64,000 nt of DNA from Enoplolaimus lenunculus (GCA_030248215.1 JASANG010001286.1:62001-126000); one strand, 5' to 3'; positions 1 to 12,899 are shown, counted from the stretch's first letter. Made by a program: numbers and translations. The notes: a model not told the origin generated them from the sequence alone.

Positions 1-1730
1 ATTATTAATTAATATACATAAGTGTCTATCAGCACTTACAAACCAATTTAGTAAAGACGTTTAAGTTCAACATTCTGCGATTTTCTTAGTCGTTTTACCA
101 TAAGCAGACTCCATATGGGAGCGATATAACCATTGCGTTATCAGCGTAGTGCTAAAAATTAAACATAAAAACTCTGTTACTACACATTCACTACTATATA
201 CGTTTGCATTATTGATGTGGATTTGAGGTAAAATTGAAATTGTGACGACAGGCAGGAATTGACCAAAAATAGTACTTTAATTTGACGGGATGGTACTATA
301 CAAACTCGTAGAACTAGAGATGCACTGAACCGGCGCCACATGTAATCTTATCGGGGTTACATTTTCTGTTTCACTAATGCAAAAACTATACAAAATATAT
401 TACACTCGTATTCGCTTATTATAGAAAAAGACACCTTCGACTCAGCAATGTTTTATTTCGCGACAAATCCATGTTTGTCCAGAAGCAATTGGCTATTTTT
501 GACAAAACAGAATATGTACATTGTTTTAGCAATATCCATTTCCCAAGACCCCTACGCAATTGAAAATTTCTCCCGTTTCAACTGTAAAAACCCATCGGAA
601 CGCACGTTACGCATCATGAAAACACCAAGTAGTGGTGTTGGTTGCAGATGGGCACCACATAGGGCCGGAGTAGCCACCCCATACTCCCATTCGGTGGGAC
701 CACCCCTAAAAGTGCCCTCACCCTGGAATTTGGGGGCCGGCACTGGCACCACATATCCGAAATTCACTAACTTGTTTACAAAAGGGACCTCAGGTTGTGA
801 TATAACTTTTATAACAAATAATTTTGACTGAAATTTTGGTCACCGCGACTCCGACCCAGTTGAGTCTCAGAAATTTTTTGCTCCAAAACCGAATCACTTA
901 AGAAAAATTCTAAATCACGAATTTGGACGGTCCTGTTTAGCTCAAAAAACTTTAACAATATCAAAATTGAGAAAGAAAACAATGTAAATTCAGTATATTC
1001 ATATATCTGACACAAAATATACAAAGGTGCAACCGCAATTCTGATTACGATTCAAATTCCGATTCAAAACAAGTTGCGATTTCCATTCATATATCATAAA
1101 ATTAAATTAGCCTGCATTATAAAATTTCGTACATATGAACTGCCAGATATGTAGGTATTAAAAGTTGTGAGACTTAAGTTCACTAAGATTATGTTGGCCC
1201 ACAAACTAAATTTAGCATATTGTTCCGTTCAACACTAAAATTTTTAACACAAAACAGAATTGAAGGTATCAGCGTTCGCTTTTAAAAACAAAACTTTTGA
1301 CAATCTTGCAGCCGTAAGAAATATTCCGCAAGTTGCTATACAACCACAATGTCTGTACAATCATAAATGTAAATAAAACAATTTGCCACAACTGGCACTT
1401 TTTGCTGACATCAATACCGGTGCCTCAGTTTCTAAACCTGAGACTTTTCAAAAGCTGAGACTTTCGAGACTTGAGACTGAGACTGCCATTGAAACTCCCA
1501 TCGTTTACTCATATTATCACAATTGTAAAGTGAACTCTAGAGATTTGCTTTGTTAGATTTTTTGGTGGTGTAATTTTATATGAAATCGTACGTTGAGGTT
1601 AAGACAGAAACAAATTATCGTGGCACCATTTAATTTACCCTTTGCTAATAGCAATCTGTTCACTATATGTATATATTTTTATTGATGTGGGCTTGCTTGC
1701 TAAGTGAGACGATCAATTCCTTCTTCCCAG
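1..1730. other. AT-rich non-coding stretch with MITE debris
   Basis: No exon is supported here. At about 600-770 there is a C/G-rich block unlike its surroundings. At about 1025 a 'ggtgcaaccg' start followed by 'attccgattc' runs resembles one end of the CAGGGTGCAA MITE family seen elsewhere in the window. At about 1430-1505 a 'gagac' repeat region ends in a reverse copy of the GGGATGGGAG-type MITE terminus. Confidence 0.4.
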
Positions 1731-1931
1731 GTCTTCAAACTAACCTTTGGTACAGCCTACAGTGAGCGGAAGGTACGAGTAACGCTTCAACGGATGGCCG
1801 CCGAAACCACAGTCGAACTCTTGGCGCAGTGGGTAGCAAAGTGTCCTTGGGCTGAGTTACCCGAGTACTGCTACCGATTGGCTGCACGAATGTGCTACAG
1901 CAGCACCTATGTTAATACTTTGTTTTGCTAA
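1731..1931 (+). CDS. Candidate exon of an unrecognised gene
   Basis: A pyrimidine-rich stretch ending TTCTTCCCAG at 1721-1730 is a good splice acceptor, and the DNA after it is open for about 66 codons until TAA. The translation (starting VFKLTFGTAYSERK, later PWAELPEYCYRLAARM) is rich in charged and amphipathic helical residues, and the base composition is visibly more GC-rich than its flanks, as expected of an exon. The right edge is uncertain: a strong donor-like GAAG|GTACGAGT lies at about 1770 and another GT follows near 1910, so the exon may be shorter than the open frame. I do not recognise the family. It could also be a chance open frame. Confidence 0.3.
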   Translation, partial: VFKLTFGTAYSERKVRVTLQRMAAETTVELLAQWVAKCPWAELPEYCYRLAARMCYSSTYVNTLFC

Positions 1932-3630
1932 CTTAGCATTCAAACTTTTTCAGTTATAATTTAAACTATGATATAACGCTGGGCTTACATAATCTCTTAA
2001 CTGTACTGGTCTTGTGGTCAAATGGGTCTTCAGCATTACAGATTTTAAAATTTAATATTCTATGTTTCAGGTTTGTGTATTAGCATTTTAATTTTTCTGT
2101 ATTGATCTACTTATACATAAATATCGGTACATTTCATTGTGGTTCTTCCCTTTTGGGATGTAACAACACCTCATTTATATAGTTCAAGGAAGAGTGAGCT
2201 TGAAAACTTTTCAGTTGCATTGGCTTAATACATACGAAAGGAAAGGAAACCAAACCAACGGATTTGCGAAAGACTATTGCAAATTATGTGTTATTTAAAT
2301 TAAAATGGCTTCGGTTGATACACTGAGTTCAGTCTATCTTATTGTTCTAGTGAAAGCACTAAGAACAAAGTGAGTAACAGTAACATACATAATAATCTCA
2401 CAATTGGAAGTAGTTTTACGCTTAACGGCTGTTGTCAGTCTCAAGGAACTTTATTGCGCGAGGTAACAAGTTACCAAGAACGGTATAAGGAACAAAAATT
2501 GAGGTTCGGAAATGTAAAAAATCCAAAAAATTATTCCGGATATCAGAAATAGAAAATTTAATTTCGGATAAACGGTAAAAATTCACTCTTTAAAACTAAT
2601 TAAAAACGTTATGTAATGTTTGCAGCAGGGTGCAAAGCGGAACAAGATTATACCGGAATCGGAGCAACAAATTTATTATTATTGATTTAGGGGGTCTCCT
2701 GGTTGGCAAAATTGTCAAAAACGTCGCAAGGAACAAGTTGGCCATCAGTTTTTTTGCTCTGTAAAGCTAAACACAATCAATTATTGATAAGTAAACTTAT
2801 CGAAAACAATGATGCAGAAGTAATTTCAGAATAACCGATGCTAAGTAACTAGGAAATTTCAGATACCACTGTGCTTGAAAAAATACTCTCAACATTAATG
2901 TGCCGTGATCACCTTGTACAGCTTTGCATTTATCAACAACAAAAGGGTAATATTACCGTTTGCATATTTCGCTCAATCTGGTTGTAACAACGGAACTTTG
3001 GATATCATATTTATCGCCAATACCTAAAAATACTGAAAACTAAATTGTAAATCGTAGAAAATAGAAAAACATGAGTTGTACATTTCTGTCATAATAGCGT
3101 GATATAAAAACATGGCAACAAGAACGTCTGCATAACCATCTTAGCTGAAACGCTTAGTGTTGTTTGGGTTGCAAATTCAATTTATTTAATATCACAGCTT
3201 TCGTCTAAGACATACAGGCTAAAGACTTAGGTTTTAGCTGAAGCCTCATAGGTTGAAGGCTTACAATTAGGATTTAGTTAAGACAAATACATAGGCGGAG
3301 CCATTTACTATTTACCCAGAAACTGTGTTACATATTTTCGTTTGCATAAAACACAGTTATTTCAGTTTCTTGATTTCCTATTAAACTCTAAGCTAACCAA
3401 TTTTCTCAGTAAATGTAAACAGCTGTCCAATGGTCACATTTCTCAGTGAAAACGAAAAAAAAACAGTCCCATTTTCCAGTTGTCCAAAAAGTATCTGGGC
3501 ATACGGTGACCTTTCATTTCATTCGAGCTCGAGCGTCCAGTGGAATTTTTTACTGTTTTGTAGGCGTAACAAATATGTTTTGTTTTCCGGTTCGGGGTCC
3601 GGTATTTTATAATTCCGGTTACACATGCAT
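1932..3630. other. Non-coding DNA with one MITE terminus
   Basis: No coding signal is convincing. At about 2627 a CAGGGTGCAAAGCGG start is followed by sequence closely matching 39933 onward (both contain 'attgatttaggg' and 'ctgtaaagctaaac'). This marks a member of the same hAT-like MITE family. Its other end may be the 'attccggttacac' near 3610, but no flanking duplication was found. Confidence 0.4.
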
Positions 3631-3661
3631 CAGGATGCGACCGGATACCAAAAACGGACGC

Positions 3662-3881
3662 AGCCGGATAATCTAATAACCAGCCGGAGCCGGATAATCT
3701 AATAACCGGCCGGAGCCGGATAATCTAATAACCAGCCGGAGCCGGATAATCTAATAACCAGCCGGAGCCGGATAATCTAATAACCAGCCGGAGCCGGATA
3801 ATCTAATAACCAGCCGGAGCCCGATAATCTAATAACCGGCCGGAGCCCGATAATCTAATAACCGGCCGGAGCTGGATAATG
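3662..3881. repeat. 26-bp tandem array (about 8 copies)
   Basis: The unit is agccggagccggataatcta followed by ataacc, repeated about eight times with few changes. It sits about 30 bp inside a CAGGATGCGACCGGATA start at 3631, which is the terminus of the MITE family also seen at 53048-53764. That copy carries about three units of a related ~27-bp repeat near its right end, so the array is a subterminal part of this MITE family that has expanded here. Confidence 0.8.
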
Positions 3882-4027
3882 AATTCTAATCTAAACCTGG
3901 ATTGCATTCAAATATCAAAGCATATCATACAATTTTTCCTTCCGTGGCCTAACTATTCGTTTGGCCCATGTTCCTTTTAAAGGTATCTAGGTTTGCGCAG
4001 GTAGTATAAAACAGAGGTGGCTAAGAT

Positions 4028-4361
4028 CAGGGATGGGAGTTTCGGTTTCAGTCTCAGCAAATGTCGGTATTTGGCAGTAGGAGTCGAAGATTCAGGAAAT
4101 GCTGGTAAAACTGTAAAATGAAGAAATTAATATTGTTGAAGCAAGTAATGCCTGATAAATAAAATTTCGTTACGAATCTATGAATTTTCATAGTTACGCA
4201 ATTATTATTAGCAAATATTCTGAAAACACACAGAAAACCAAGAAAAAACACAAAAAACTACGAACAAAGCATTAGAAATAACTTATGTTGAAAATTACAC
4301 TTTTCCGGTGATGGCCAAAAGTCGACCGAAAGTTTTAACGGCCTGCCTCCGCCCATCCCTG
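4028..4361. mobile_element. MITE with CAGGGATGGG termini
   Basis: The left end reads CAGGGATGGGAG and the right end reads CCCATCCCTG, an inverted pair. The flanking octamers gctaagat and ggtcggat agree at 5 of 8 positions, consistent with an old hAT-type 8-bp duplication but not proof of one. It appears to be inserted inside an older MITE that begins at 3631. Confidence 0.5.
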
Positions 4362-4852
4362 GGTCGGATTAAAGCCATTATTTTTGTTTAGGCATTAGTT
4401 TAGTAATAGACCTATTTTTAAGGTGAAGTTTAGGCAAAGCCTTAGGAATAATTAATGAAATATGCTGACATATGTTCTGTTACGCCCCTAGAATAACACG
4501 CGTTATCTATATCTGGTTTTACGCGGTATTATTACCCAATAAAGATTGTGAACGTACACGGTCACATGCACGCGTTTACAGTACATGTGTGACAGAAAAA
4601 ATATGTAAAAGTAAGTCCATCAGTTCGATTATCCGGCAAGTTAAAATACTGGTTCCGGACGTCGTTTTTTGCCGGAGCCGGAGAGTGTGGATACACAGTC
4701 ACAGACAGAAGATCGCTCGCAATCGCAATTTACGTGGACACAAAAACCACGGTTGCGACGGCGGTTGAGCACGCAGTTTCGCGGTTACAAACGTGGTTAC
4801 AAACGCGGTTAAAATTGCTATTCCAGACTGGTCTAAAATTGCGGTTAAAGAA

Positions 4853-5850
4853 TAGATAGATAGACGGAGAAGATGGCAAATAGAGTGTGCAGACTTTAGG
4901 AAAGCCCATTACACTGCCATCTCTTATTCGATCTTAATTTACTGCCAAGCAGCCTTGAAAGTACTTGCTTAGATTCTACTAAAATGAATGATTTTTGTAA
5001 TACCTACCTGTAAACCTGCAGCCCAATCCTGTTGAAAAACCGTTACCCAAAGAGTTTCCCCCCAAAAACCTGCATATTTCTCACATCTTAAGAGGAAGCG
5101 AATCCCTGTATCTGTGTCATTGGGATCAAAAGAACATTTGTTACTTCTAATTTAAGGAGACAAATGGTAGTTCAACCTACAATGCCCATTCAGCACTCTG
5201 ACACTTAAACTCATACGATGTTTATTTCACTTCTACATATACGAAGTCCATTTTGTTACAGCAGGCAAGAAGATCCTAAAGTGCATACAAAAAGAACGGG
5301 CTGCCTAATTGCGCTTAGCTTTCTCCAATGTGTTTTTCAATTGAGCTAATTACTGTCGATAGCGCTACATTAGAAAATGGTTCTAGACCATGCAATAGCT
5401 TCGTCGATGTAAGACAAGTTAGCCTATCCGCAATTTCGTTTCTTGGAACATTACTGTATTTTGGAACCCAAATCATCTTGACATTGTTGTGACCAGAATG
5501 TTTCAAAAATTCCTGCCTGCATTCCAATACAGTCTTTATGATTGACAAGACTGTTGGCAAGTGCATTAATTGCAGCTTGACTGTCACTAAAACTTGTAAT
5601 ACTGTTGTTGTTAACTCCATGATTCAACAAGTAGGAAACACATTTCTCAATGGCATGAACCTCTGCCTGGAAAAACGAACAACGCGATCCCAGCATAATA
5701 TGAATATCCGCAAAACCTGGAATATGTATGCCAGCCCCTGAACCTTTATGAGAATTAAAGTCAGAAGAAATCTTAGATCCACCAGTGAAGGAGCACAAAT
5801 GTGTCTGATGATGTTCAATAAGAATGTTCTCATAAAGGAGCATTTTCCTG
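4853..5850 (-). mobile_element. LINE 3' fragment with RNase H, minus strand
   Basis: Read on the minus strand this is the 3' part of an I/Jockey-group non-LTR retrotransposon. It encodes an RNase H domain with FTGGSK, AEVHAI, SDSQAA and WVPKYSNVPRNEIAD blocks, then about 450 bp of 3' untranslated DNA ending in a short (TATC) repeat near 4856. The first catalytic block has Gly where RNase H enzymes have Asp (FTDGSK in intact relatives), and the domain is split between two frames, so it is dead. It matches the 3' part of the plus-strand copy at about 7400-8332 in inverted orientation. Confidence 0.8.
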
Positions 5851-5869
5851 GACGTTCTGAAGTCACTCG

Positions 5870-8332
5870 TGCCGAATTTATGGGAACTACGCTCCGAGGA
5901 ACTTATGAAGACTGCAATGTTATAAAGGAACTGGTTTCTGTCAAAAGAATTCGTTGGACAAGTAACTGTTTTTGTCGTGTTAAAGCACCAGGAGCTGATG
6001 AGATATTACAATTATATTTTCAAGCAGGACTAAATGATTTGGCAACCCCGCTAAATATGATATTTCGTTCTTGTATTGTTAAATGATATATGCCATCGTT
6101 GTGGTGTGCGTCTAAAATCGTGTTTATTCCTAAACCGAAAACAGACGACTATATGTCAGCAAAATCGTATAATGTTATACAGGAACGGGTTTCTGTCGAA
6201 AGAATTCGTTGGGCAAGTAACAGTTTTTCTCGTGTTAGAGCACCGGGAGCTGACGAGATATTACAATTATATCTTCAAGCAGGACTAAATGATTTGGCAA
6301 CCCCTCTAAATAACATATTTCGTTCTTGTATTGTTAAAGGATATGCCATCGTTGTTGTGTGCGTCTAAAGTATTTATTTCTAAACCGGGAAAAGACGACT
6401 ATATGTCAGCAAAATCTTATAGACTAATTAGCTTAACTTCATTTCTTTAACAAAACCTCCTTTCTCTCAATACAGAATGCTCTGAAGACAATTGGAGTAG
6501 ATATTAGTATATTATGAATAATTTCATCTGCTCTTGAACGAAATCGGCTCAAATGGTTTCTACACAAATGAAACTTCGTGTACAACAAGGTTACCCACAA
6601 GGCGGTGTTCTGTCTCCTTTGTTGTGGTCAATGGCAATAGACGCTTCGTTAGGGCAGTTAGGAAAACAGGTTGTATTTGTTCCAACACATTCAGACAAAG
6701 TTGTCATATTGATGCAGGGCGCATCGTTGGAAATTGCAGCTCGTAGAATAAATTGGGCGCTGCAAACAGTTCATGGTTGGCGGATGAGAAATAGCCTGGA
6801 GATTCTAGCATCCAAGACTAATTTGATATTATTTTTCTTATAGACGGAAAATTTGTGTTGTTCCAGATACTTTTCCTGACCGAAGTAAGCTCGGTCTCAG
6901 TAAGAAAGAAGAGTATTTAGGCGCCATCTTTGACTCAAAACTAAACTCGAATTCTCATATTAGGTATATTAGTCAAACATCTATTTGCAATCTTATGATA
7001 TGTTATAGGGTATGTGTATAATGCGGTTGTCCTACCATCCATGTTACATGATGTAGTACTTTGGTGGCATAGGGCATGTCATTGTATTAAATACGTGGAA
7101 ATAAATCTAATCAAGGTCCAACGGTTTGCCCTTTTAAGTTAACAGGTGTAATGAGAACAACTCCAACAGAGGGAATGGTGGTTCTTCCGGGTATTGTTCC
7201 AATTCGTGAAAAATGTAAACTTCAGGCAATGAAAGATTTTTTGTCAATTAATCTGCATGAGCTAGTGGAGAGATTATGACGAAATTAAACACAATTCAAT
7301 TCGAAATTTAGCTTTGAGGTCGTCTGAACTAGCACTCTTACCTTGCGATTATATAATCAAAGCATTTTATAATGATAACAATTGGCTCAAAACAATTCCG
7401 TTCCATGATAAGTATGAGAACATTCGTTGTGAACATTATCAGACACATTTTGTGCTCCTTCACGTTGGAACTAAGATTTCTTTTGTGTTTAATTCTCATA
7501 AAGGTACAGGGCTGGCATAAATATTCCAGGATTTGCGGATATTCACATTCCACCGGGACCGTTTTGTTCGGTTTTCCAGGCAGAGGTTTTCGCGGTTAAG
7601 AAATATGTTTGCTACTTGTTTGGTCATGGAATTAACAAAAAGAGTATCGCAATTTTTTAGTAACAGTCAACCTGCAGTTAAAGCACTTAACAACAGTCCT
7701 GCCAATTTAAAACTGTACTGGAATGCAGACAACTTTTGAAACTTTCTGTTCACAACAATGTCAAGTTGATTTGGGTTCCAGGATACTGTAATGTTCCACG
7801 CCATTTTCTAATGTAGCGCTATCGACAGTAATTAGCTCAATTGAAAAACACATTGGAGAAAGCTAAGCGCAATTAGGCAGCCCGTTCTTTTTGTATGCAC
7901 TTTAGGATCTTCTTGCCTGCTGTAACAAAATGGACTTCGTATATGTAGAAGTGAAATAAACATCGTATGAGTTTAAGTGTCAGAGTGCTGAATGGGCATT
8001 GTAGGTTGAACTACCATTTGTCTCCTTAAATTAGAAGTAACAAATGTTCTTTTGATCCCAATGACACAGATACAGGGATTCGCTTCCTCTTAAGATGTTT
8101 GAAATATGCAGGTTTTTGGGGGGAAACTCTTTGGGTAACGGTTTTTCAACAGGATACGGCTCCAGGTTTACGGTTTACAGCTAAGTATTATAAAAATCAT
8201 TTGTTTTTAGTAGAATATAAGTAAGTACTTTTAAGGCTGCTTGGCAGTAAATTAAGATCGAATAAGAGATGGCAGTGTAATGGGCTTTCCTAAAGTCTGC
8301 ACACCAATTGTCATCTTATCCGTCTACCTATC
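5870..8332 (+). mobile_element. Decayed LINE with RT and RNase H, plus strand
   Basis: Pieces of an I/Jockey-group LINE appear in order. An RT start (APGADEILQL, FIPKPKTDDY, SYRLISLTSF-like) is followed by the RT core GYPQGGVLSPLLW at about 6590. The usual YADD block is replaced by THSDK. Then come the thumb-like LGAIFDSKLNSNSHI, an RNase H remnant at 7400-7740, and a 3' tail matching that of the minus-strand copy. Many stops and frameshifts show it is a fossil. The 5' part (endonuclease and ORF1) is absent. With its inverted partner it forms a head-to-head pair with a junction near 5850-5900. Confidence 0.8.
5916..6418 (+). repeat. Tandem duplication of 255 bp inside the LINE
   Basis: The segment starting aatgttataaaggaactggt at 5916 recurs at 6171 with a few changes, so 5916-6170 and 6171-6418 are tandem copies of one piece of the LINE RT region. 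The second copy alone runs on into the next RT block. The two copies differ by scattered substitutions, so the duplication is old. Confidence 0.85.
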
Positions 8333-10500
8333 TAACTGCGGTACCGAAATATTATGGTATTTTCGGTATTTAAAATTTTTCTCATTCGAAAATTTAAAAA
8401 ATTTGGTATATTATGGTAACTTATTTTCCAAAATTGTCAGATGGAACATTGCCAAAATTTTAGCTACTGCATTTTGTTTCAAGATTTTGGCATTCACAAT
8501 GGTATGTCTACATAGGATTACAATTTTCAATGATGCTCGAGTGGACAGAGGAAAAACCATATGTCTCATAAATATATAAAGCCCCGGTTGGGACAAAATG
8601 GTTCAACAGAGCCTTCAAGAATTTTGAGTTAATTACTAGAAGTTCTAGGCAAAATTTCGGACTATTCTGAATTAAACTAGAACGCTCGTCACCATGTAAT
8701 GAATTTAGATTCTCCGACATTCACTGAACATTATATTCAAGGCGAATTTAGCTTTTGTTGAAAGTGCGAATCTACAAAACACAAAAATTAGGTAAAGAAT
8801 TTGCTTCTTATCGCTAATAATAAATTATTTTCCCATTAAAAGCGATAAATTAGCTTAAAAATGAATTTTTCGGAAACTATTTTTTGTTTACCGGTTCCGG
8901 TATTTTATAATTCCGATTGCACACTGATATATACTAGCAACTTTAGACTATGAGGGCAATATTTTTATTATGCTTGATGCTGTCACTAAATCATCATTCA
9001 ATGGCGGTATGAATAGTAAAAGTATGCATTATCTAAAATATATACAAAAATGTCAATGAAAATAAGCCATATAGAACATACAAGCCTACCATTACAGTGA
9101 TTCTGATCACGTCACCATTAGGAAGAACATATGTCCAGTAAACTTACATATTCTTGCATATTCGAAGTCCCGCTCTTCAATTTCGTTAGGCTCCAATGTA
9201 AACCAAGCTAAAAGAAACGTAAAATGCCAACTGGTATCATGTCAAAATTTTGAGTTGACACTTATACTAAACATTATCATGCTGAGAGCAAATAAAATGG
9301 AAAAATTACATATGATTTAATATAACGCCGTTTGTTTCCTAGAAACTATGGTTTCCAAAAGTTTACCAAATTTATTACACATTTCTTTGACACAGGGCAT
9401 TATACTGCCTGATGAACTTAATAAAAAAATTATAAAAGCGATAATAGACTGGTTTACAATTCTACTTGGATTGTAAAATGAACAAATTATAATCGAATAC
9501 ATTAAAGAAAAAACAATTATAATCGAATACATTAAAGAAAAAACAAATTCAACCATCTGCAAACCATAAGTCTACCTATGTCTACCATGCTACATGCGAT
9601 GTAAAATATGGAAATCCTGAAACGAAGTATACATACGTTCTAAACTTAAGTATATTTCAGACACAGTTTCAAGCTCTTAATAAAAATTATAGAACTAACT
9701 AGAACATGCAGCGCCATATTATTCTGAAATTTTGTCTTTTACTTGAAGGCGATGTCCTCAAATTTAATTACCTTGTTGTATAAATGTGAGTTCTCCCAAT
9801 CCAAAGTCTTGTCTACTGCCTTTCTCGTCTAAAATATAAAATTCATTAGCCCAGCAACAATTAAGCATTTCAATGCCATACATTGTTTCGCATAGACTAT
9901 TATGTTGCGATTTTGTGATACAAAATACTACGTGTACATCACAGATATAGGCACATTTCATGAAACATTTGATCATAAATGATTTCAAATATGCGATCTA
10001 CCAAAGGCGTCAGCTTGTTTTACTTATAAAGCAGTGATGTATCGATTCCAAAACAGATGACAATATATGCCAAGTTACTACGTATATAGTACTTGAAGAA
10101 ACATTAGGATATGATTACTACCAACGATTTCTTGTTTTTTGTACAACAAGCGATCTTCTCCTTGTTTTCCAAAAAATTTGCCTCAGTCGACCGGGGGGCC
10201 TTTAGCGCATCATCGGTCGCGCCCGGCATTTACCTATTAATGCTTCTGGCATACAGAAAACGTATGAATCACATTTCGGCGTATAGTTAATGTTCGATAA
10301 CAAACTTGCTACGCCAATTAGGAGCTTTAAAACCGCTGTAAACACACACCCATACGGTTAATAAAGTTTATGCTAAACATATCCATAACATCAAAAATTT
10401 ATAAGCCTATTACCTGCCACTTTAAACTGACGTACCATATAACAACAAGCTCATGACTACATACTTGAAAGTGCGAACAGGCTGTTTACTCTCAATTTGC
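8333..10500. other. Non-coding DNA; MITE end and a 30-bp repeat pair
   Basis: No gene is supported. At 8885-8927 an 'accggttccggtattttata' run leads to 'gattgcacactg', a MITE-like right end. At 9486-9544 a 30-bp unit (aattataatcgaatacatta plus aagaaaaaac) occurs twice in tandem. The rest is AT-rich. Confidence 0.4.
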
Positions 10501-10504
10501 GTCA

Positions 10505-10980
10505 TTTTAAGACATTCCTAATATTAGATATTGTATTTACATGCAATACTCATATATTATGCCTTACCCTTTTACTAAGACAGACTACTGGCCACATAGA
10601 ACAGCCAAAAGTGCAACAACAAAAGACGCAGCCACATAAAAGCCATCGGAGATTAACGGGTGCTGTTTTTGCCAGTACTGAGTTTATTCTATGAATGGAA
10701 TCGGCAAATTCTTCTGGAGCAACCTGGAATAAGACAATCGCTGTATATTTAAAAATGTGCAACGGCAAGTAGCATCGATGGGTAGCAGGATAGGCGGTCT
10801 CAGTTAAAACCGAGACCTGACTACCGAAACCGGCTAAGACATTTTAAGACATTCCTAATATTAGATATTGTATTTACTTGCAATATTCATATTTACGCCT
10901 TACTCTTTTACTAAGACAGACCACTTGGCACATGGAACAGCCAAAAGTGCAACAAACAAGACGCAGCCACATAACAGCCA
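10505..10980. repeat. Pair of ~135-bp direct repeats, 344 bp apart
   Basis: The segment starting ttttaagacattcctaatat at about 10505 recurs at about 10849, and both copies run on to 'gacgcagccacataa'. They are roughly 90% alike. Between them lies about 200 bp of unrelated sequence. This could be a local duplication or two members of a dispersed repeat. Confidence 0.75.
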
Positions 10981-10989
10981 TGGAAGTGT

Positions 10990-12540
10990 AGTGATGGTTA
11001 ATCCTTAAGCAAAGGCTGATTCATGAATTTTAGCCACTAAATTGGAAATTTGCAAGCCGCAGCAGCATCAATTTAATTCTTTCATGAAAATTTTTGATCT
11101 GAATTGTCAATTGCTATTAGTTGCATTTACACTGTGTGCGCGTGAATCAATATTTGTGTAAACAATTACACTTGTTTGAATAAGTGTTTTAATGTGATTT
11201 AACATGTTACTTATAAAATACGTAGTGTTCGGTTGAACATTCAGCCTTAATTAGGATGTCTTGACAGTAACACATGCTTTCTGCGCATGTTATAGTAGGA
11301 AAACGGGCCAATTTCTTCCCACTTTTCCAAAAAGGGTGATTTTGCCACCCCCCCTTTGAATTGAAAATCAATTTTGCGAAGACATGTGTGTCCAAACGAT
11401 CGATTATCCACCATTAGTTTACACAACTGGTCTAGACTTTCGCTCGCTTTCCTCGCGATATATTCTTCACAAACCTAATTTTAAAATCTGATCCGCTTGT
11501 GTTTTCAAAATACTTGTGACTGGAACTTAAACAGCGCGAAGGCAAATTTATAATTTTGCCCCCTTGTGTTTTTTGAAAATGCTTCTGCCACCACTGGGCA
11601 CCGCAAAGCGATAATGTAATGGGCCAGCAAAATTAATAAATGTTAAAATTTTTCAATAAGAATACAACCTTGGTTATGCTCGCGTGAATTACCAAGTGAA
11701 CTAACACTGCAGTAGAGTATGCTTAAGCCTTTGTAGGCTTAGGCATGTATAGGCCAGGTTGTTACCGGAAATTTTTGCGTCCGGTAAAAAATCGTTGTCC
11801 GTTTCTGTTTTAGAATACCGTAAAATTAAGGTATTTCTAAGGTCGAAATTAGTTAACAAACACCAGCGTTCAACCGGAATTCCTGTTCCGACCTGAATTT
11901 CTGCAAAAATTAAATTCATGTTCCTGTTTCTGCATTCAAAGATGCAGGAACCGTAATTTTTACCGTTTTGTGGCAAACTATTGCTAATCATTTCAATATG
12001 GGAAACTTTGTCTTTGAAAAAATTGTTATTTCCAATTGAGTGCTTTTGCCTTACTTTTGGGTTGTTAATAAACTGTTTTTGATTTGTTTTCACAAAGTTG
12101 ATGTTGAAGTAGTTGAAAATTCGCTTAAACCATTTTTGACAAGCGTTCTAAAAAGTCCAACAGTAATTCGGGGATGAAAATTATTCAAATTCCGGTTCCT
12201 GTTCCTGTTTCGGCAAAAGTTAGTTTCTGATGGAACCCTGACAATGACGTATGTAATTTAGAATTGATTTTAATTTGTCGTTCATTATGAGGCGCCGAAA
12301 ACCAATTAATACCGTAACATAAATTTGTTTTACTGGTTAAAATTTTTCGCGAAACAATTATATTAAGTCAGCAAGTATTTTTCCTCGTGCGTTTTAGCTG
12401 CATGGAATTAAATTAATGCCTGTACCTTTCCGTTTCGGTTTTAATAATAATGCACAACAATCCTAAACTAAACCTATAATTTCGGATGTGCATGTTTGTT
12501 ATAGTCAGCTAGTAATACGCCTCACACCGGGTAGTTACGA
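10990..12540. other. Non-coding DNA with a probable MITE near 11754-12240
   Basis: From 11754 (CAGGTTGTTACCGG) to 12240 (TGGAACCCTG) the sequence has MITE character: repeated 'ttccggttcctgttcc' runs near both ends and a right end similar to the one at about 40380. No flanking duplication could be seen, so the borders are uncertain. The remainder shows no coding signal. Confidence 0.35.
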
Positions 12541-12543
12541 CAG

Positions 12544-12657
12544 CCAGGCGGGTGTAAACCGGATATCAGTGTTGATCTTCGTTTACTTTATGGAACTAAC
12601 GGAAATTGTGTTATTTCTACCCTCAAAATCAGTTATAAACCACGTGGTAAATATCTG
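12544..12657 (+). CDS. Candidate internal exon, unrecognised gene
   Basis: A CAG acceptor at 12541-12543 and a strong donor GTAAGT at 12658 bracket 114 bases that are open in one frame (38 codons, including PDISVDLRLLYGTNGN and ISYKPRGKYL). The same frame is closed by a stop just upstream of the acceptor, which favours splicing. It ends in phase 0, matching the next candidate exon at 12900. The family is not recognised. Confidence 0.35.
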
Positions 12658-12899
12658 GTAAGTTTTCATTTCCGGGAATGTTCTAAACGATATAAAATTG
12701 CGAAATTCATTCACAGTGCAGAAAGTTTCAATGCTCGTCATTGTTTTTTAAATTTTGGAAAGCTCTGTAAAAATTTGCACACTTCAACTGTGTTGGCAGA
12801 AATATAGAACATCTTTGAAACTTGTATAAATTCAATACCCGTTTTTCTGTTCTGTTACTTTTACTATCCGTTTACTCCTTGACAGAAAGGTAGCAGCCC

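Noticed and set aside
1820-1840. Box A-like tggcgcagtggg as another tRNA or SINE
   Set aside because: No box B follows and the site lies in the candidate exon.
3662-3881. CRISPR-like repeat array
   Set aside because: Units are contiguous without spacers and the genome is eukaryotic; it is a MITE subterminal satellite.
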